Part shown: piece by piece, positions 10,079 to 19,442 of the stretch | How positions within the stretch are numbered: position 1 is the first letter of the stretch | How the letters are laid out: each line of letters starts with the position of its first letter | From: a bacterium | Lineage (GTDB): Bacteria > Verrucomicrobiota > Verrucomicrobiia > Limisphaerales > JAJXZI01 | Direction of reading: 5' to 3' | DNA: 55,289 nucleotides | NCBI GenBank assembly: GCA_021780115.1 | Contig: JAJXZI010000087.1 | Location: forward strand, 1-55,289 | Made by a program: the position numbers and the translations under genes | The notes under the pieces: model-generated | Told to the model about the DNA's origin: nothing | The model's input: the letters and a program-made list of their open reading frames with translations, nothing else | Database searches by the model: none

Positions 10079-10165
10079 GCGCCGCCCCGGAGCGCCGGGC
10101 ACGAGGCGGGCCGGGCTGGCGAAGCCAGCTTGCGAACCAGCGACGAATTGCCGTAGAGTGCCTGC

Positions 10166-10438
10166 ATGGCTGAAATGACAGTCGAATATCCCGATGACCT
10201 GCTGGTGGCGAGCGGCAAGCCGCGCCGCGAGGTCGAACAGGATTTGCGGTTTCAACTGGCGGTCCGGCTCTTCGAGGTCGGCCAGCTTTCCTTGGGCAAG
10301 GCGGCGGAGCTGGCGGGGTGGAACAAGGTGCGGTTCGGCGATGAACTGGGCCGGCTGAAGTTACCGGTGGTGAACCTCGACGACCAGGAAATCCAAGCCG
10401 AATTGCGTGCCCTCCGAGGAGACCATCGTCGCGGATAG
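10166..10438 (+). CDS. UPF0175 family protein (probable antitoxin)
   Basis: 90 aa; FQLAVRLFEVGQLSLGKAAELAGWNKVRFGDELGRLKLPVVNLD. Confidence 0.85.
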   Translation: MAEMTVEYPDDLLVASGKPRREVEQDLRFQLAVRLFEVGQLSLGKAAELAGWNKVRFGDELGRLKLPVVNLDDQEIQAELRALRGDHRRG

Positions 10439-10898
10439 CAGCCCGCTCATCGGGTTGGCGCGCATCGGGCAGCTTGGACTGCTCCCGCAACTGGCCCGGC
10501 GCATCGTGGCCCCGCGAGCGGTTTGGGCCGAGGTCACGGGCGCGCGCGCCGACGCGCCGGGAGCGTCCGAGGTGGCCGCGCAGACGTGGATTGAAGTGCT
10601 GGAGGCGGACGCGCAAACCGTCGCGCCTTTGCGCATTCTGGTGGGCCGCGGGGAGGCTGAAGCCATCGCGCTGGCGCAGCGGGAGCGATCGGCGGTCCTG
10701 CTGTTGGATGACTTGCGGGCGCGGAAGCTGGCCGACCGGCTCGGCTTGCGGCGCATGGGCACCGTGGCGCTGCTCGGACGGGCAAAACGCGCAGGGCTGA
10801 TTCCCAAACTCAAGCCGGCGCTCGACGCCTTGGTGGCCAGCGGAATCTTCATCCGCCAGGAGTTGGTCGCGGCGACACTCAACGAGGCCGGCGAATAG
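10407..10898 (+). CDS. DUF3368/PIN-like toxin partner
   Basis: 163 aa; ADSSPLIGLARIGQL...GRGEAEAIALAQ...LLLDDLRARKLADRLGLRRMGTVALL; overlaps the UPF0175 gene. Confidence 0.85.
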   Translation: MPSEETIVADSSPLIGLARIGQLGLLPQLARRIVAPRAVWAEVTGARADAPGASEVAAQTWIEVLEADAQTVAPLRILVGRGEAEAIALAQRERSAVLLLDDLRARKLADRLGLRRMGTVALLGRAKRAGLIPKLKPALDALVASGIFIRQELVAATLNEAGE

Positions 10899-11130
10899 GA
10901 CGGCACCCGCCCGGTGCTGCTTGTGGGCCAACCGACTCCGTCGGTGCGCGAACTGCCGGGGACTGAGAAGATGCTGCGGGGCGTCAAGCAACGAGAAGAG
11001 GTGAGGGTCGGATTCCTTCAGCCAGCCGAAGCCGGCGCGGCGTAAAGGCCGGAGGGAAGCGGCGCGCATTGAGGCTTTCAAGGCGATTCAGCGGCTTGCC
11101 TTGGCGGCCAAAACGTGCCAACTGTAGGCC

Positions 11131-12375
11131 ATGTCTTCACCCGCACCCGCCGGCCCTCAGAGCCAAGCCCCCGCTCCCACCCAACGTCTGATGTCCCTCG
11201 ACGCCCTGCGCGGCTTCGACATGTTCTGGATCGTCGGCGCCGACTCCCTGGTGGAGGCGCTCCACCGCATGACGCCGGGACCTGTGACGCGCTTCCTCGG
11301 CACCGAACTGGACCACGTGGACTGGAAGGGTTTCCATTTTGAGGACCTGATCTTCCCGATGTTCGTCTTCATGGCGGGCGTCTCCATCGTGTTCTCCCTG
11401 GGCCGCACCATCGAGCAACGGGGCCTGGGCGCCGCGCTTTGGCGCGTGGTGCGGCGCAGTGCGCTGCTCTACTTCCTCGGGGTCATTTACTACGGCGGCT
11501 TTGAGCATCCGTTCTCGGGCATCCGGCTCATGGGTGTCCTGCAACTCATCGGCCTATCCTACCTCATCGCCGGGTTGACGTTCTGTTTTCTGCGCTCCCG
11601 GCCCGCGGCGATGGCTGCGGTGTGCGGCGCGCTGCTCCTGGGCCATTGGGCGGCGGTGAGCTTCGTGCCGTTCCCGGATGTGCGCCCGACGCCGGGCGGC
11701 GACGCCATCATCGCCAAAGAAACGGGCTTCACCAACGTCACCCAACTCAACTTCGCCAGCACGACATACCTCCACAGCAGCTTCCTCAAGGGCGTGAGCC
11801 TGCCCAATTACGTGGACCAGAAATACCTGCCCGGCATGAAATGGGACGGCACCTGGGATCCCGAGGGCCTGATGACGCCGATCACGGGCGGCGCGTGCTG
11901 TCTGCTGGGCGTGTTCGCCGGCCTGCTGCTGCAAGGCGGGAAAACCGCGCCGCGCCGCAAAGTGCTGTGCCTGCTGGCCTGCGGCGCGGCGGCGGTGGCG
12001 CTGGGCTGGCTCTGGAACTTCCAGTTGCCGGTCATCAAGAAAATCTGGTCGGCGTCGTTCATCCTGGTGGCCGCCGGTTACGCGTCCATGCTGCTGGCCG
12101 TTTTCTATTTCGTCGTCGATGTGCTGGGCTGGCGCCGGTGGTGTCAGCCGTTCGTCTGGATCGGCATGAACCCGATCACGATCTACCTGGTGGCCAACGT
12201 CATTGACGAGTACACCCACGTGGCCGAGCGGTTCGCGGGCGGTGACATCGAGGCGTTCTTCAACACCCGCGTCGCCCAGGGCCTGGGCAACCTGATCGTG
12301 GCCCTGCTCGGCCTCGCGCTGGCCTTTGGGTTCGCCCATTTCCTCTACCGGAAGAAGGTCTTCATCCGGCTTTGA
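11131..12375 (+). CDS. DUF5009/COG4299-like membrane acyltransferase (heparan-alpha-glucosaminide N-acetyltransferase-like)
   Basis: 414 aa; RLMSLDALRGFDMFWIVGADSLVEAL, FEDLIFPMFVFMAGVSIVFS, GACCLLGVFAGLLL. Confidence 0.85.
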   Translation: MSSPAPAGPQSQAPAPTQRLMSLDALRGFDMFWIVGADSLVEALHRMTPGPVTRFLGTELDHVDWKGFHFEDLIFPMFVFMAGVSIVFSLGRTIEQRGLGAALWRVVRRSALLYFLGVIYYGGFEHPFSGIRLMGVLQLIGLSYLIAGLTFCFLRSRPAAMAAVCGALLLGHWAAVSFVPFPDVRPTPGGDAIIAKETGFTNVTQLNFASTTYLHSSFLKGVSLPNYVDQKYLPGMKWDGTWDPEGLMTPITGGACCLLGVFAGLLLQGGKTAPRRKVLCLLACGAAAVALGWLWNFQLPVIKKIWSASFILVAAGYASMLLAVFYFVVDVLGWRRWCQPFVWIGMNPITIYLVANVIDEYTHVAERFAGGDIEAFFNTRVAQGLGNLIVALLGLALAFGFAHFLYRKKVFIRL

Positions 12376-12511
12376 GCCGCGACGCTGGCGGCGGCTGGGG
12401 AAGCCAGGGATATGTGCTTTTGCCTCCGCTCACCCGGTGGCCGGCGCGCAAGTCCCGGCGCCCGGACTTTGCCCTTTGCACTTCGCTCTTGGGTCGTAAC
12501 CTTCCGCTCGT

Positions 12512-13792
12512 ATGACGATCTTGGACGACCTGAACTGGCGCGGCCTGGTGGCCGACGGTACCGATCCGGCGGGACTGGCCCAGCGCCTCGCCGCGGGGCC
12601 GACCGTGCTCTACTGCGGCTTCGATCCCACGGCGGACAGCCTGCACGTCGGCAATCTCGTGCCGCTGCTGGGGCTGCGCCGCTTCCAGTTGTTCGGCCAC
12701 CGGCCGATCGCGGTCGCGGGCGGCGCCACGGGCAGCATCGGCGATCCCAGCGGCAAGACGCAGGAGCGCCAGTTGCTCACGAAGGAAGTCATCGCCCGGA
12801 ACATCGCGTCGGTGAAGGAGCAACTCCGCCGCCTGCTCGACTTCGACACCGCCACGAATCCGGCCCGACTCGTGGACAACGCCGACTGGACGGCGCCCGT
12901 CGGCTACCTCGATTTTCTGCGCGACATCGGGAAGCATTTTTCCGTGAACATGATGGTCGCCAAGGAAAGCGTCCGCGCCCGCATGGAGGACCGCGAGACT
13001 GGCATCAGCTACACCGAGTTCAGCTACATGCTGCTCCAGGCGTTCGATTTTTATCATCTGTGCCAGGAGTTCAACTGCGAGTTGCAGATCGGCGGCAGCG
13101 ACCAATGGGGCAACATCACCGCCGGGATCGACCTCACGCGCAAGAAGCTCGGCCGCGCCGTCTATGGCCTGACGCTGCCGCTGATCACTAACGCCGACGG
13201 CACCAAGTTTGGCAAGACCGAGGCGGGCGCCGTCTGGCTCGATCCGCGCCGCACGAGCGTCTATCGCTTTTACCAGTTCTGGATCAACACCGACGACCGC
13301 GACGTCGCCCGTTACCTCAAGTTCTTCACCTTCCTGGACCGGGAGGAGATCACGGCGCTGGAGCAGGCGCACCGCGAGAATCCCGGCGGCCGCGCGGCCC
13401 ACAAGACGCTGGCCAAGGCGGTGACCGACCTCGTTCACGGCGCGAGCGCCACGGCCGAAGCCCTGCGCGCCAGCGATATCCTCTTCGGCGGCGATCTCGC
13501 CGGCATATCGGAAACCACCTTCACCGAAATCGTCGGCGAAGTGCCGACGAAGGAAATCGCCCGGGCGAAGCTCGACGGCGCCGGCCTGCCGCTGGTGGAC
13601 GCCCTCGTCCACGCCGGCCTGTGCCCGTCCAAAGGCCAGGCGAGGAAGGACGTGGAGGGCGGCGGGATTTACGTGAACAACCTCCGCGAGCCCAGCGCGG
13701 CCCGCGCGCTGACGACGGCCCACCTGCTCTTCGGCAAGCATCTGCTCCTGCGCAAGGGCAAGCGCAACTACGTGGTTGTGACGGCCGTGTGA
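12512..13792 (+). CDS. tyrS: Tyrosyl-tRNA synthetase
   Basis: 426 aa; YCGFDPTADSLHVGNLVPLLGL, GGSDQWGNITAGIDL, KFGKT (KMSKS-type), C-terminal S4-like domain. Confidence 0.97.
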   Translation: MTILDDLNWRGLVADGTDPAGLAQRLAAGPTVLYCGFDPTADSLHVGNLVPLLGLRRFQLFGHRPIAVAGGATGSIGDPSGKTQERQLLTKEVIARNIASVKEQLRRLLDFDTATNPARLVDNADWTAPVGYLDFLRDIGKHFSVNMMVAKESVRARMEDRETGISYTEFSYMLLQAFDFYHLCQEFNCELQIGGSDQWGNITAGIDLTRKKLGRAVYGLTLPLITNADGTKFGKTEAGAVWLDPRRTSVYRFYQFWINTDDRDVARYLKFFTFLDREEITALEQAHRENPGGRAAHKTLAKAVTDLVHGASATAEALRASDILFGGDLAGISETTFTEIVGEVPTKEIARAKLDGAGLPLVDALVHAGLCPSKGQARKDVEGGGIYVNNLREPSAARALTTAHLLFGKHLLLRKGKRNYVVVTAV

Positions 13793-13884
13793 GTTGGCCG
13801 ACGACGACCGGGCGAAGCGCCCGCGTGGCCGGCGGACCGACCTTCCGCTTGCAACCCCCGGCGCGCTGGGCCAGTTTGCCGGCC

Positions 13885-14706
13885 ATGAGTTTGGAAGATC
13901 ATCTGGGGGACATCCTCCGCAAGGCGCGCGCCATGAGCGGCGTGTCGGCCGAGGCCGCCGCCGAGGCCGCGGGTTTCACCGGGGCGGAATGGAATGCGCT
14001 GGAGGAATCCGGGCAGCCAGCGCGCCAGCCCGCCTTCGCCGCCCTGGCTTCGCGGCTGGGTCTGAACGCGGCCAAGCTGGAAGCCATCGCCCACGGCTGG
14101 CTCCCGACGCCAAAGGATCTGTCCACCTGGCGTGAACTGCGTCCCCTCACCACCACGCACGGCGGCAACGCGGTCAACTGCTACCTGGTCTGGGACGAGG
14201 TTTCGCGCGAAGCCGCCCTGTTCGACACCGGCTGGGACGCCGGGCCGGTCCTGGCGCACATCGCTGACAACCAGCTCCAGTTGCGCCACATCTTTTTCAC
14301 CCACTCGCACGAGGACCACATCGCGGCGCTGGCCCCGGTCCGCGGACAATTCCCCAAGGCGTTCCTACACTCCGGCTCCGTCCACGCGCCCGTCCACCAG
14401 CGCAACCGTCCGAACGATTTCATCCACCTGGGCAGCCTGCGCATCACGCACCGCGACACGCCCGGCCACGCCGAGGACGGCGTGACCTACATCATCGGCA
14501 CCTGGCCGGACGACGCGCCGCACGTAGCCGTCGTGGGCGACGCGATTTTCGCCGGCTCGATCGGGCGCGGTTTCCAGTCGTGGGAACTGGCCCGGCAGAA
14601 GATCCGCGAGCAGATTTTCCCGCTGCCGCCCGCCACCCTGCTCTGCCCGGGGCACGGCCCGCTGACGACGGTGGCGGAGGAGAAGGCGCACAACCCCTTT
14701 TTCTGA
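13885..14706 (+). CDS. MBL-fold metallohydrolase with N-terminal HTH (XRE-like) domain
   Basis: MSLEDHLGDILRKARAMSGVSAEAAAEAAGFTGAEWNALEESG... then HSHEDHIAAL, GVTYIIG..VAVVGDAIF, CPGHGPLTTV. Confidence 0.82.
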   Translation: MSLEDHLGDILRKARAMSGVSAEAAAEAAGFTGAEWNALEESGQPARQPAFAALASRLGLNAAKLEAIAHGWLPTPKDLSTWRELRPLTTTHGGNAVNCYLVWDEVSREAALFDTGWDAGPVLAHIADNQLQLRHIFFTHSHEDHIAALAPVRGQFPKAFLHSGSVHAPVHQRNRPNDFIHLGSLRITHRDTPGHAEDGVTYIIGTWPDDAPHVAVVGDAIFAGSIGRGFQSWELARQKIREQIFPLPPATLLCPGHGPLTTVAEEKAHNPFF

Positions 14707-14774
14707 TCCGCCCCCGAAGCACGCTTCGCGAAATGGAACACTCCTCCACCGGGCTGACGCGCAACGACGAGCGC

Positions 14775-15193
14775 GAGGCGATGACGCGCTCGCCGACTTC
14801 CGACCGCGCTCGGCGACGCGGTGGAAGACGCCGGGCGGAAAACCGGCTTCGATGCACAGGCGCACGAGTTCCGCCCCGATGACAGGCGTGTTGTTCGACG
14901 GCTTGAGCAAGACGGTGTTGCCGCCCGCGACGGCGGCGCAGGCCATGCCGCAGAGGATGGCGAACGGGAAGTTCCAGGGCGAAATCACGCCGCCCACGCC
15001 GCGCGGCCACCAGTGCTGGACATGCGTTTCGCCGGCCATGATCTGCATCTTGGCTGGCTCAGCGAGGGCGCCGATTTCGGCGGCGTAGAAGTCGCAGAAG
15101 TCAATCGCCTCGGCCACGTCGGCGTCGGCTTCGGTCCAGTTCTTGCCGGCTTCGAGGACCATCAACGCGCTGAGCGACGCTTTGTCGCGGCGC
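14775..15193 (-). pseudogene. P5CDH/RocA-type aldehyde dehydrogenase fragment A (N-terminal/middle part)
   Basis: KASLSALMVLEAGKNWTEADADVAEAIDFCDFYAAEIGALAEPAKMQ...GVGGVISPWNFPFAILCGMACAAVAGGNTVLLKPSNNTPVIGAELVRLCIEAGFPPGVFH, then frameshift/loss. Confidence 0.85.
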
Positions 15194-15253
15194 GGTTTGC
15201 CGACGCCTGGCTGAGCTTGCCAGCGCCGGGACCGAGGCGTAAGGTCGTTCGCA

Positions 15254-15493
15254 GTGATTGCTCTCGAAACATTGAGCGAAGTGCAGGCGGACCAAACCGT
15301 GCGCATTGCCCTGCCCCGATCGGTTTCACCGGGACCGCACCGTCTGGTGGTCGTGATTGACGAGACGCCGCTTCCCGCGAAAACGGACCGGCGACCGAAT
15401 GGGCCGCTGCGGCTGCGAAAGCTCCATCTTCCGGGCTGGCCAAAGGACGCCGCGTTCCGTCGCGAAGAAATCTATGGCGACGACGGGCGTTGA
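15254..15493 (+). CDS. Antitoxin of a PIN-type TA module
   Basis: 79-aa ORF overlapping the PIN toxin gene downstream. Confidence 0.65.
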   Translation: MIALETLSEVQADQTVRIALPRSVSPGPHRLVVVIDETPLPAKTDRRPNGPLRLRKLHLPGWPKDAAFRREEIYGDDGR

Positions 15494-15965
15494 CCGACTG
15501 TTCGTGGACACCAACATCCTCGTCTATGCCACGAACGAGGACTCGCCCTGGCAAGCCATCGCAGAACAGACCTTGGAAACGTGGCGCGGCGGCGGCACGC
15601 AACTGTGCGTCAGCGTTCAAGTGCTGCGCGAATATCTCGCGGTGACCACCCGGCCGGCGCCAAGCCAGGCGGATGGACCGGACTTCGTCGCTATCGCGGA
15701 GAATCTGGCCGAGTTCCGGCAGAGCTTTCTTCTCCTGGAAGACACGCTCCTGGTTTCACAGGAATTAGAGAGCCTCGTCCAGCAATTCTCGGTCAAGGGC
15801 CGGCAGGTGCATGACGCCAACCTCATCGCCACGCTCCGCGTGCATGGCTTGCGCGACCTGCTGACCCACAACACTGCGGATTTCAGCCGGTATTCGTCAC
15901 TGGTCACGATTCACCCGCTGGTGCCCGCGAGCACGGCGGCGAGCGTCGGCGTGGCGCAGACGTAA
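15474..15965 (+). CDS. PIN-domain toxin (VapC family)
   Basis: MATTGVDRLFVDTNILVYATNEDSPWQ...VSVQVLREYLAV...GRQVHDANLIATLRVHGLRDLLTHNTADFSRY. Confidence 0.9.
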   Translation: MATTGVDRLFVDTNILVYATNEDSPWQAIAEQTLETWRGGGTQLCVSVQVLREYLAVTTRPAPSQADGPDFVAIAENLAEFRQSFLLLEDTLLVSQELESLVQQFSVKGRQVHDANLIATLRVHGLRDLLTHNTADFSRYSSLVTIHPLVPASTAASVGVAQT

Positions 15966-16004
15966 ACTCCGAATCAACCTCCGACCGGACGCCGCCAGCG
16001 CCTC

Positions 16005-16100
16005 GGCGTCCGCTTCGGTCCAGTTCTTGCCGGCTTCGAGGACCATCAACGCGCTGAGCGCGGCTTTGTCGCGGCGCATCAGGTCGGCGAGCGTTGAAGC
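16005..16100 (-). pseudogene. P5CDH/RocA fragment B; 73 bp duplicates part of fragment A
   Basis: LADLMRRDKAALSALMVLEAGKNWTEADAE; 16005-16077 matches 15121-15193 with 3 mismatches by eye. Confidence 0.8.
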
Positions 16101-16116
16101 CGCAGCGGCTTGAAAT

Positions 16117-16144
16117 GAAAAGGGCCGGCTCGAAGGCCGACCCT
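16117..16144 (-). terminator. Rho-independent-like terminator for the CHAP protein gene
   Basis: Inverted repeat GGGTCGGC-CTTCGA-GCCGGCCC followed by TTTT on the minus strand. Confidence 0.6.
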
Positions 16145-16163
16145 GTCGTTTTTGCCATTTGCG

Positions 16164-16685
16164 TTACGGCATGATGAACGCCGTGACCTGCAACTTCGTC
16201 GTGCCGCCGACGGCTTGGACCAAGCCACCGCCCACGGGCCTGAACGTTGTCCTCACCACGGGCACATTGTTGAGCCATCCCACGGCCGAACCTGCGTAGG
16301 CGACGTGCAGCACGGTGAACGAACCGTCGCGTGCCGCAGTTTCAATCCACGCAACGTGGCCTGCCCCGCCCGGCGTGTTCAGTGAGCCGAACACAACGAG
16401 CGAATTGGGGGCGGGGCCGGCCAAGCAAGCACGCGCGCTTGTAATGAGCCAAGGCCAGTTGACGGCATCGCGCCCCCAATTGCGGCTAAACCTCAGTGTC
16501 CGACCGACCTCGGCGCAACAAATGTCGGCGAACCACGTGCATTGGCCGACCGCGAAGCCGCTGGGGCTGTTGCGCGTGGCGCAAACACCGACGAACGACG
16601 AACTCGGAGTCGCCGCGTTGACGCCGACGGTGAACGCCGCTGCAGCCAGTGTGGCTGCGACGAACTTGGTGATCATGGCTTTCAT
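16164..16685 (-). CDS. Secreted CHAP-domain protein (putative amidase/peptidase)
   Basis: MKAMITKFVAATLAAAAFTVGVNA signal peptide; VGQCTWFAD and GHVAWIE motifs. Confidence 0.75.
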   Translation of the reverse strand: MKAMITKFVAATLAAAAFTVGVNAATPSSSFVGVCATRNSPSGFAVGQCTWFADICCAEVGRTLRFSRNWGRDAVNWPWLITSARACLAGPAPNSLVVFGSLNTPGGAGHVAWIETAARDGSFTVLHVAYAGSAVGWLNNVPVVRTTFRPVGGGLVQAVGGTTKLQVTAFIMP

Positions 16686-17409
16686 ACTTCTCTTTCTTCC
16701 AGCAGGAGTCCGTGTCGGGGTGGAAGTAGCCGGGAGAAGCAGATCCTTCGGCGAATCCGTTTGACGAGCAGCGACGCACGCCACACGGTATTCCTGCCCA
16801 CACAAGTGGGCGTGAAGGGGCTTCTGCCCCGGAGTTCCCCGCCTCCCGCTTCCGGTTGTGAGGCCAAAACAGGCGGCGGTGACATTTCTCCGAACACCAA
16901 CTCCAGGCTGAAATTGGTCGGGTGGATTCACTCCCAAAATCGCAGCACTTCGCGAACGACGAAGGCGCCTTGGGCATCGGTGGCGCAGAACCCATCCATG
17001 GTTGGAGAGTTTGTGTTCTGAGCCTCGCCCAAGATGATCGCAGCCGCAGCGGCCTCGGCCCAGTCCCACGGCACGTCCAGCTTGGGCGGCAATCTGACCG
17101 TTCCATTGGCCCGAATCCGAACGCGGCTCTTGGAGGAACAACCGAAGCTCCGGAAGGTTGCCTTCCGCATCGCACCGCCTGGCCGGGACGCTTTGGATTG
17201 AGTCCGGCAGTCGTTTTTGCCATTTTTCATTTTCGTTTTTGCCATTTTGCGCGACCATCGCGCCACTCGCCGCGTAGGCAACTCGGCGATCCTAACGGCT
17301 GCTCGCGCCCGCGAGTTGTCCGTTTTGGACGCTCGAATTAATAAGCGACTTTGACGGGTTGCGTAATTGGGCAAAACGGACCAAAGGGTCCAGATCGGAC
17401 CAAATCCGT

Positions 17410-18804
17410 ATGTACGCCGGAAGCATAGAACTGAACGACCAGATCGCTCACTGCCTCCGAGAGTTGGTGCGCACCAACTGGAAAGAGCCAATAAGCAAAT
17501 TCCCAGAACACCTGGCAGAAATTCACACGCCCGATCCTGGAGAAGACGCGGACCCAGTTGGGTCGTGCAGAAGGGCGTTGAACCGGTTTTACAGACCAAG
17601 GCCTCCTCGCCACACAATGTCAGAGTCGTGGCAGCGAGACCTCGCCAGGAGCTTGAATTTGTCGCATGAGGAATTTCTGGCGCGTTTGCTTCAGCCCCCT
17701 GAAGCCTTGGCTCTAAACTTGGCCGAGGCGATATTGCTTTCGGATGCGGCGGAGCATCGACTCACGAAGCGGCAGCTAGATGACCTTAACCGCCAGGGGC
17801 TCGCCGCTCGTGTTCGGAGCCGTTGGGATGACCTCTACATGGTGCCTGATCTTGGCATTGTCGCTGCGCTCGTAGAACAGAGAAGAAGTCTCGAGGAATT
17901 GGCAGAGGCCACATCCTTGGACCTGAAGACCGTTCAGCGCTGGTTGCCTCTGCTCGACGCCCGGATCTCAACCGCTCGCGGTTCGATGGCAATCGTCCCG
18001 ATCAAGTTGAAGGCGGTCATTTTTGACTGGTCCGATACGTTGGTGGATGAGTACGAGCTTGATGAGGCAATCTGCGAGTTCATCCCAAGGTCCCAGACAA
18101 GTGTGCAAACCCTGAAACAGAAGCAGGAGTTTCTGGAGATCCTGAATCGGCTTGAGGAAGAACGATCAAGCCTATGGTACGACTACATTCATCTGGCCGC
18201 GCACTTCGGAAAGACTGCCGAGATGCTGCAAGCTGAACACCGTAGAAACAGAAGAAGGATTCGCCCGTTATGCGACATACTGCACGTGTTACGAGTTTTG
18301 AAAAGTCACTGCATCAAAGTCGTTCTGGCAACGGATTGTCATTCGGAAGTACTAAAATGGCGGGCAGACACCATCAAGATTCCGCTCCATACTTTCGACC
18401 TGATAGTCACCAGCGACCAAGTCCCTGATGTGAAAGACAAGCATCACCATTTCCGATTGGCACTAGATCGCCTTGCTTTGAAAGCTCAGGATTGTGCCGT
18501 GGTCAGTGACGACCACAAAAAGGATTTGGTCCCCGGCAAAGCGCTCGGATGTGCTACGGTGTGGGTTTTTGGGGCCAATGCGCGTCGCGCTAGAAAGGCG
18601 AAGCCACAACGCGCGGGAATGGATACGGACATTGAAATGCCGGAGGCCAGACGTAGAAGCATGTACGGCACCCCAACGCTGCCGCCCGATCTGCTCATCC
18701 ATGAAACGACGCTGAGACGGATACAGGGACGAATCGCAGACTACTGCGTTCCCTCAGCCGATCGAGTCCTGCGGATCACTGGTACAGAACCTCACCCGGC
18801 TTAG
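17410..18804 (+). CDS. HAD-superfamily hydrolase fused to an N-terminal helical/HTH-like region
   Basis: Open frame 17359-18804; KAVIFDWSDTLVDEYELD (motif I variant), VVLATDCHSEVLKWRADTIKI, VVSDDHKKDLVPGKALGCATVWV; N-terminal RSLEELAEATSLDLKTVQRWLPLL resembles an HTH. Confidence 0.75.
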   Translation: MYAGSIELNDQIAHCLRELVRTNWKEPISKFPEHLAEIHTPDPGEDADPVGSCRRALNRFYRPRPPRHTMSESWQRDLARSLNLSHEEFLARLLQPPEALALNLAEAILLSDAAEHRLTKRQLDDLNRQGLAARVRSRWDDLYMVPDLGIVAALVEQRRSLEELAEATSLDLKTVQRWLPLLDARISTARGSMAIVPIKLKAVIFDWSDTLVDEYELDEAICEFIPRSQTSVQTLKQKQEFLEILNRLEEERSSLWYDYIHLAAHFGKTAEMLQAEHRRNRRRIRPLCDILHVLRVLKSHCIKVVLATDCHSEVLKWRADTIKIPLHTFDLIVTSDQVPDVKDKHHHFRLALDRLALKAQDCAVVSDDHKKDLVPGKALGCATVWVFGANARRARKAKPQRAGMDTDIEMPEARRRSMYGTPTLPPDLLIHETTLRRIQGRIADYCVPSADRVLRITGTEPHPA

Positions 18805-19442
18805 TAAAACGGATTCGGGATTTTGAAGACTCGCTCTGCAAATCCGCCATCTAGGTCGCTTTGCTGGTCACCGATGTTGGCAATGACGAACTTGCCACTG
18901 GCAGTCAACTGATGACGAATGGAAGCCTTGAATGCGGCGGTTGAGGTGCCGGAACCGCTGGCGGGTCGCATAAAGAGACCCGCGAACTTCGTGAAGCCAA
19001 CGAGCCGCAAATTCCTCTCGGTCGGTTCTCGAAGGTGTTCATCTCGACCAGTCACGAAAAATACTTCGACTCCGAGGCGTTCCGATTCTCGACACAGCTC
19101 CAGGATTGGCTGAATAGGGGGAGCTTCTGCGCGGGCGACCCAATTCTCGAAGTGTCCCTGCTCGAATCCAAAGTCGATAGACCTCATGTAATTCCAGTCA
19201 GACAAAGCCGTGTCGTCCACATCGAGAACGATCACAAGGTTCGTCTGGCCAGTTCTCGCGCGTTGCCTTATGAACTTCTTGGCCCTTTCGGCAACAGCCG
19301 TTACGTCTCGCTCGTATTCACCGCTTTCGTAGTAGCGCACGAAGCTCTGCTTGCAGGCAGGAAGACTGGAGTGAGTGGCACATCCCGCCAAAAGGACGGC
19401 TCCTGCCAAACATGACGCTGTTGTGCTGCCGATTGTCTTCAC
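18801..19442 (-). CDS. HAD family class IIIB acid phosphatase-like lipoprotein
   Basis: Lipobox AVLLAGCATHS; VIVLDVDDTALSDWNYM; VFFVTGRDEHLREPTERNLRLVGF; NIGDQQSDLDGG. Confidence 0.88.
   Translation of the reverse strand: MKTIGSTTASCLAGAVLLAGCATHSSLPACKQSFVRYYESGEYERDVTAVAERAKKFIRQRARTGQTNLVIVLDVDDTALSDWNYMRSIDFGFEQGHFENWVARAEAPPIQPILELCRESERLGVEVFFVTGRDEHLREPTERNLRLVGFTKFAGLFMRPASGSGTSTAAFKASIRHQLTASGKFVIANIGDQQSDLDGGFAERVFKIPNPFY

Noticed and set aside
14775-15193. P5CDH fragment A as a functional aldehyde dehydrogenase
   Set aside because: It lacks the N-terminus and the catalytic Glu/Cys region and is frameshifted; the track ORF 14365-15306 also runs antisense into the MBL gene.
16928-17243. 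Minus-strand ORF starting MAKTKMKNGKND upstream of the CHAP gene
   Set aside because: Possibly a real small gene, but composition is ambiguous and its start lies in a repeated tttttgccattt tract; not enough support.
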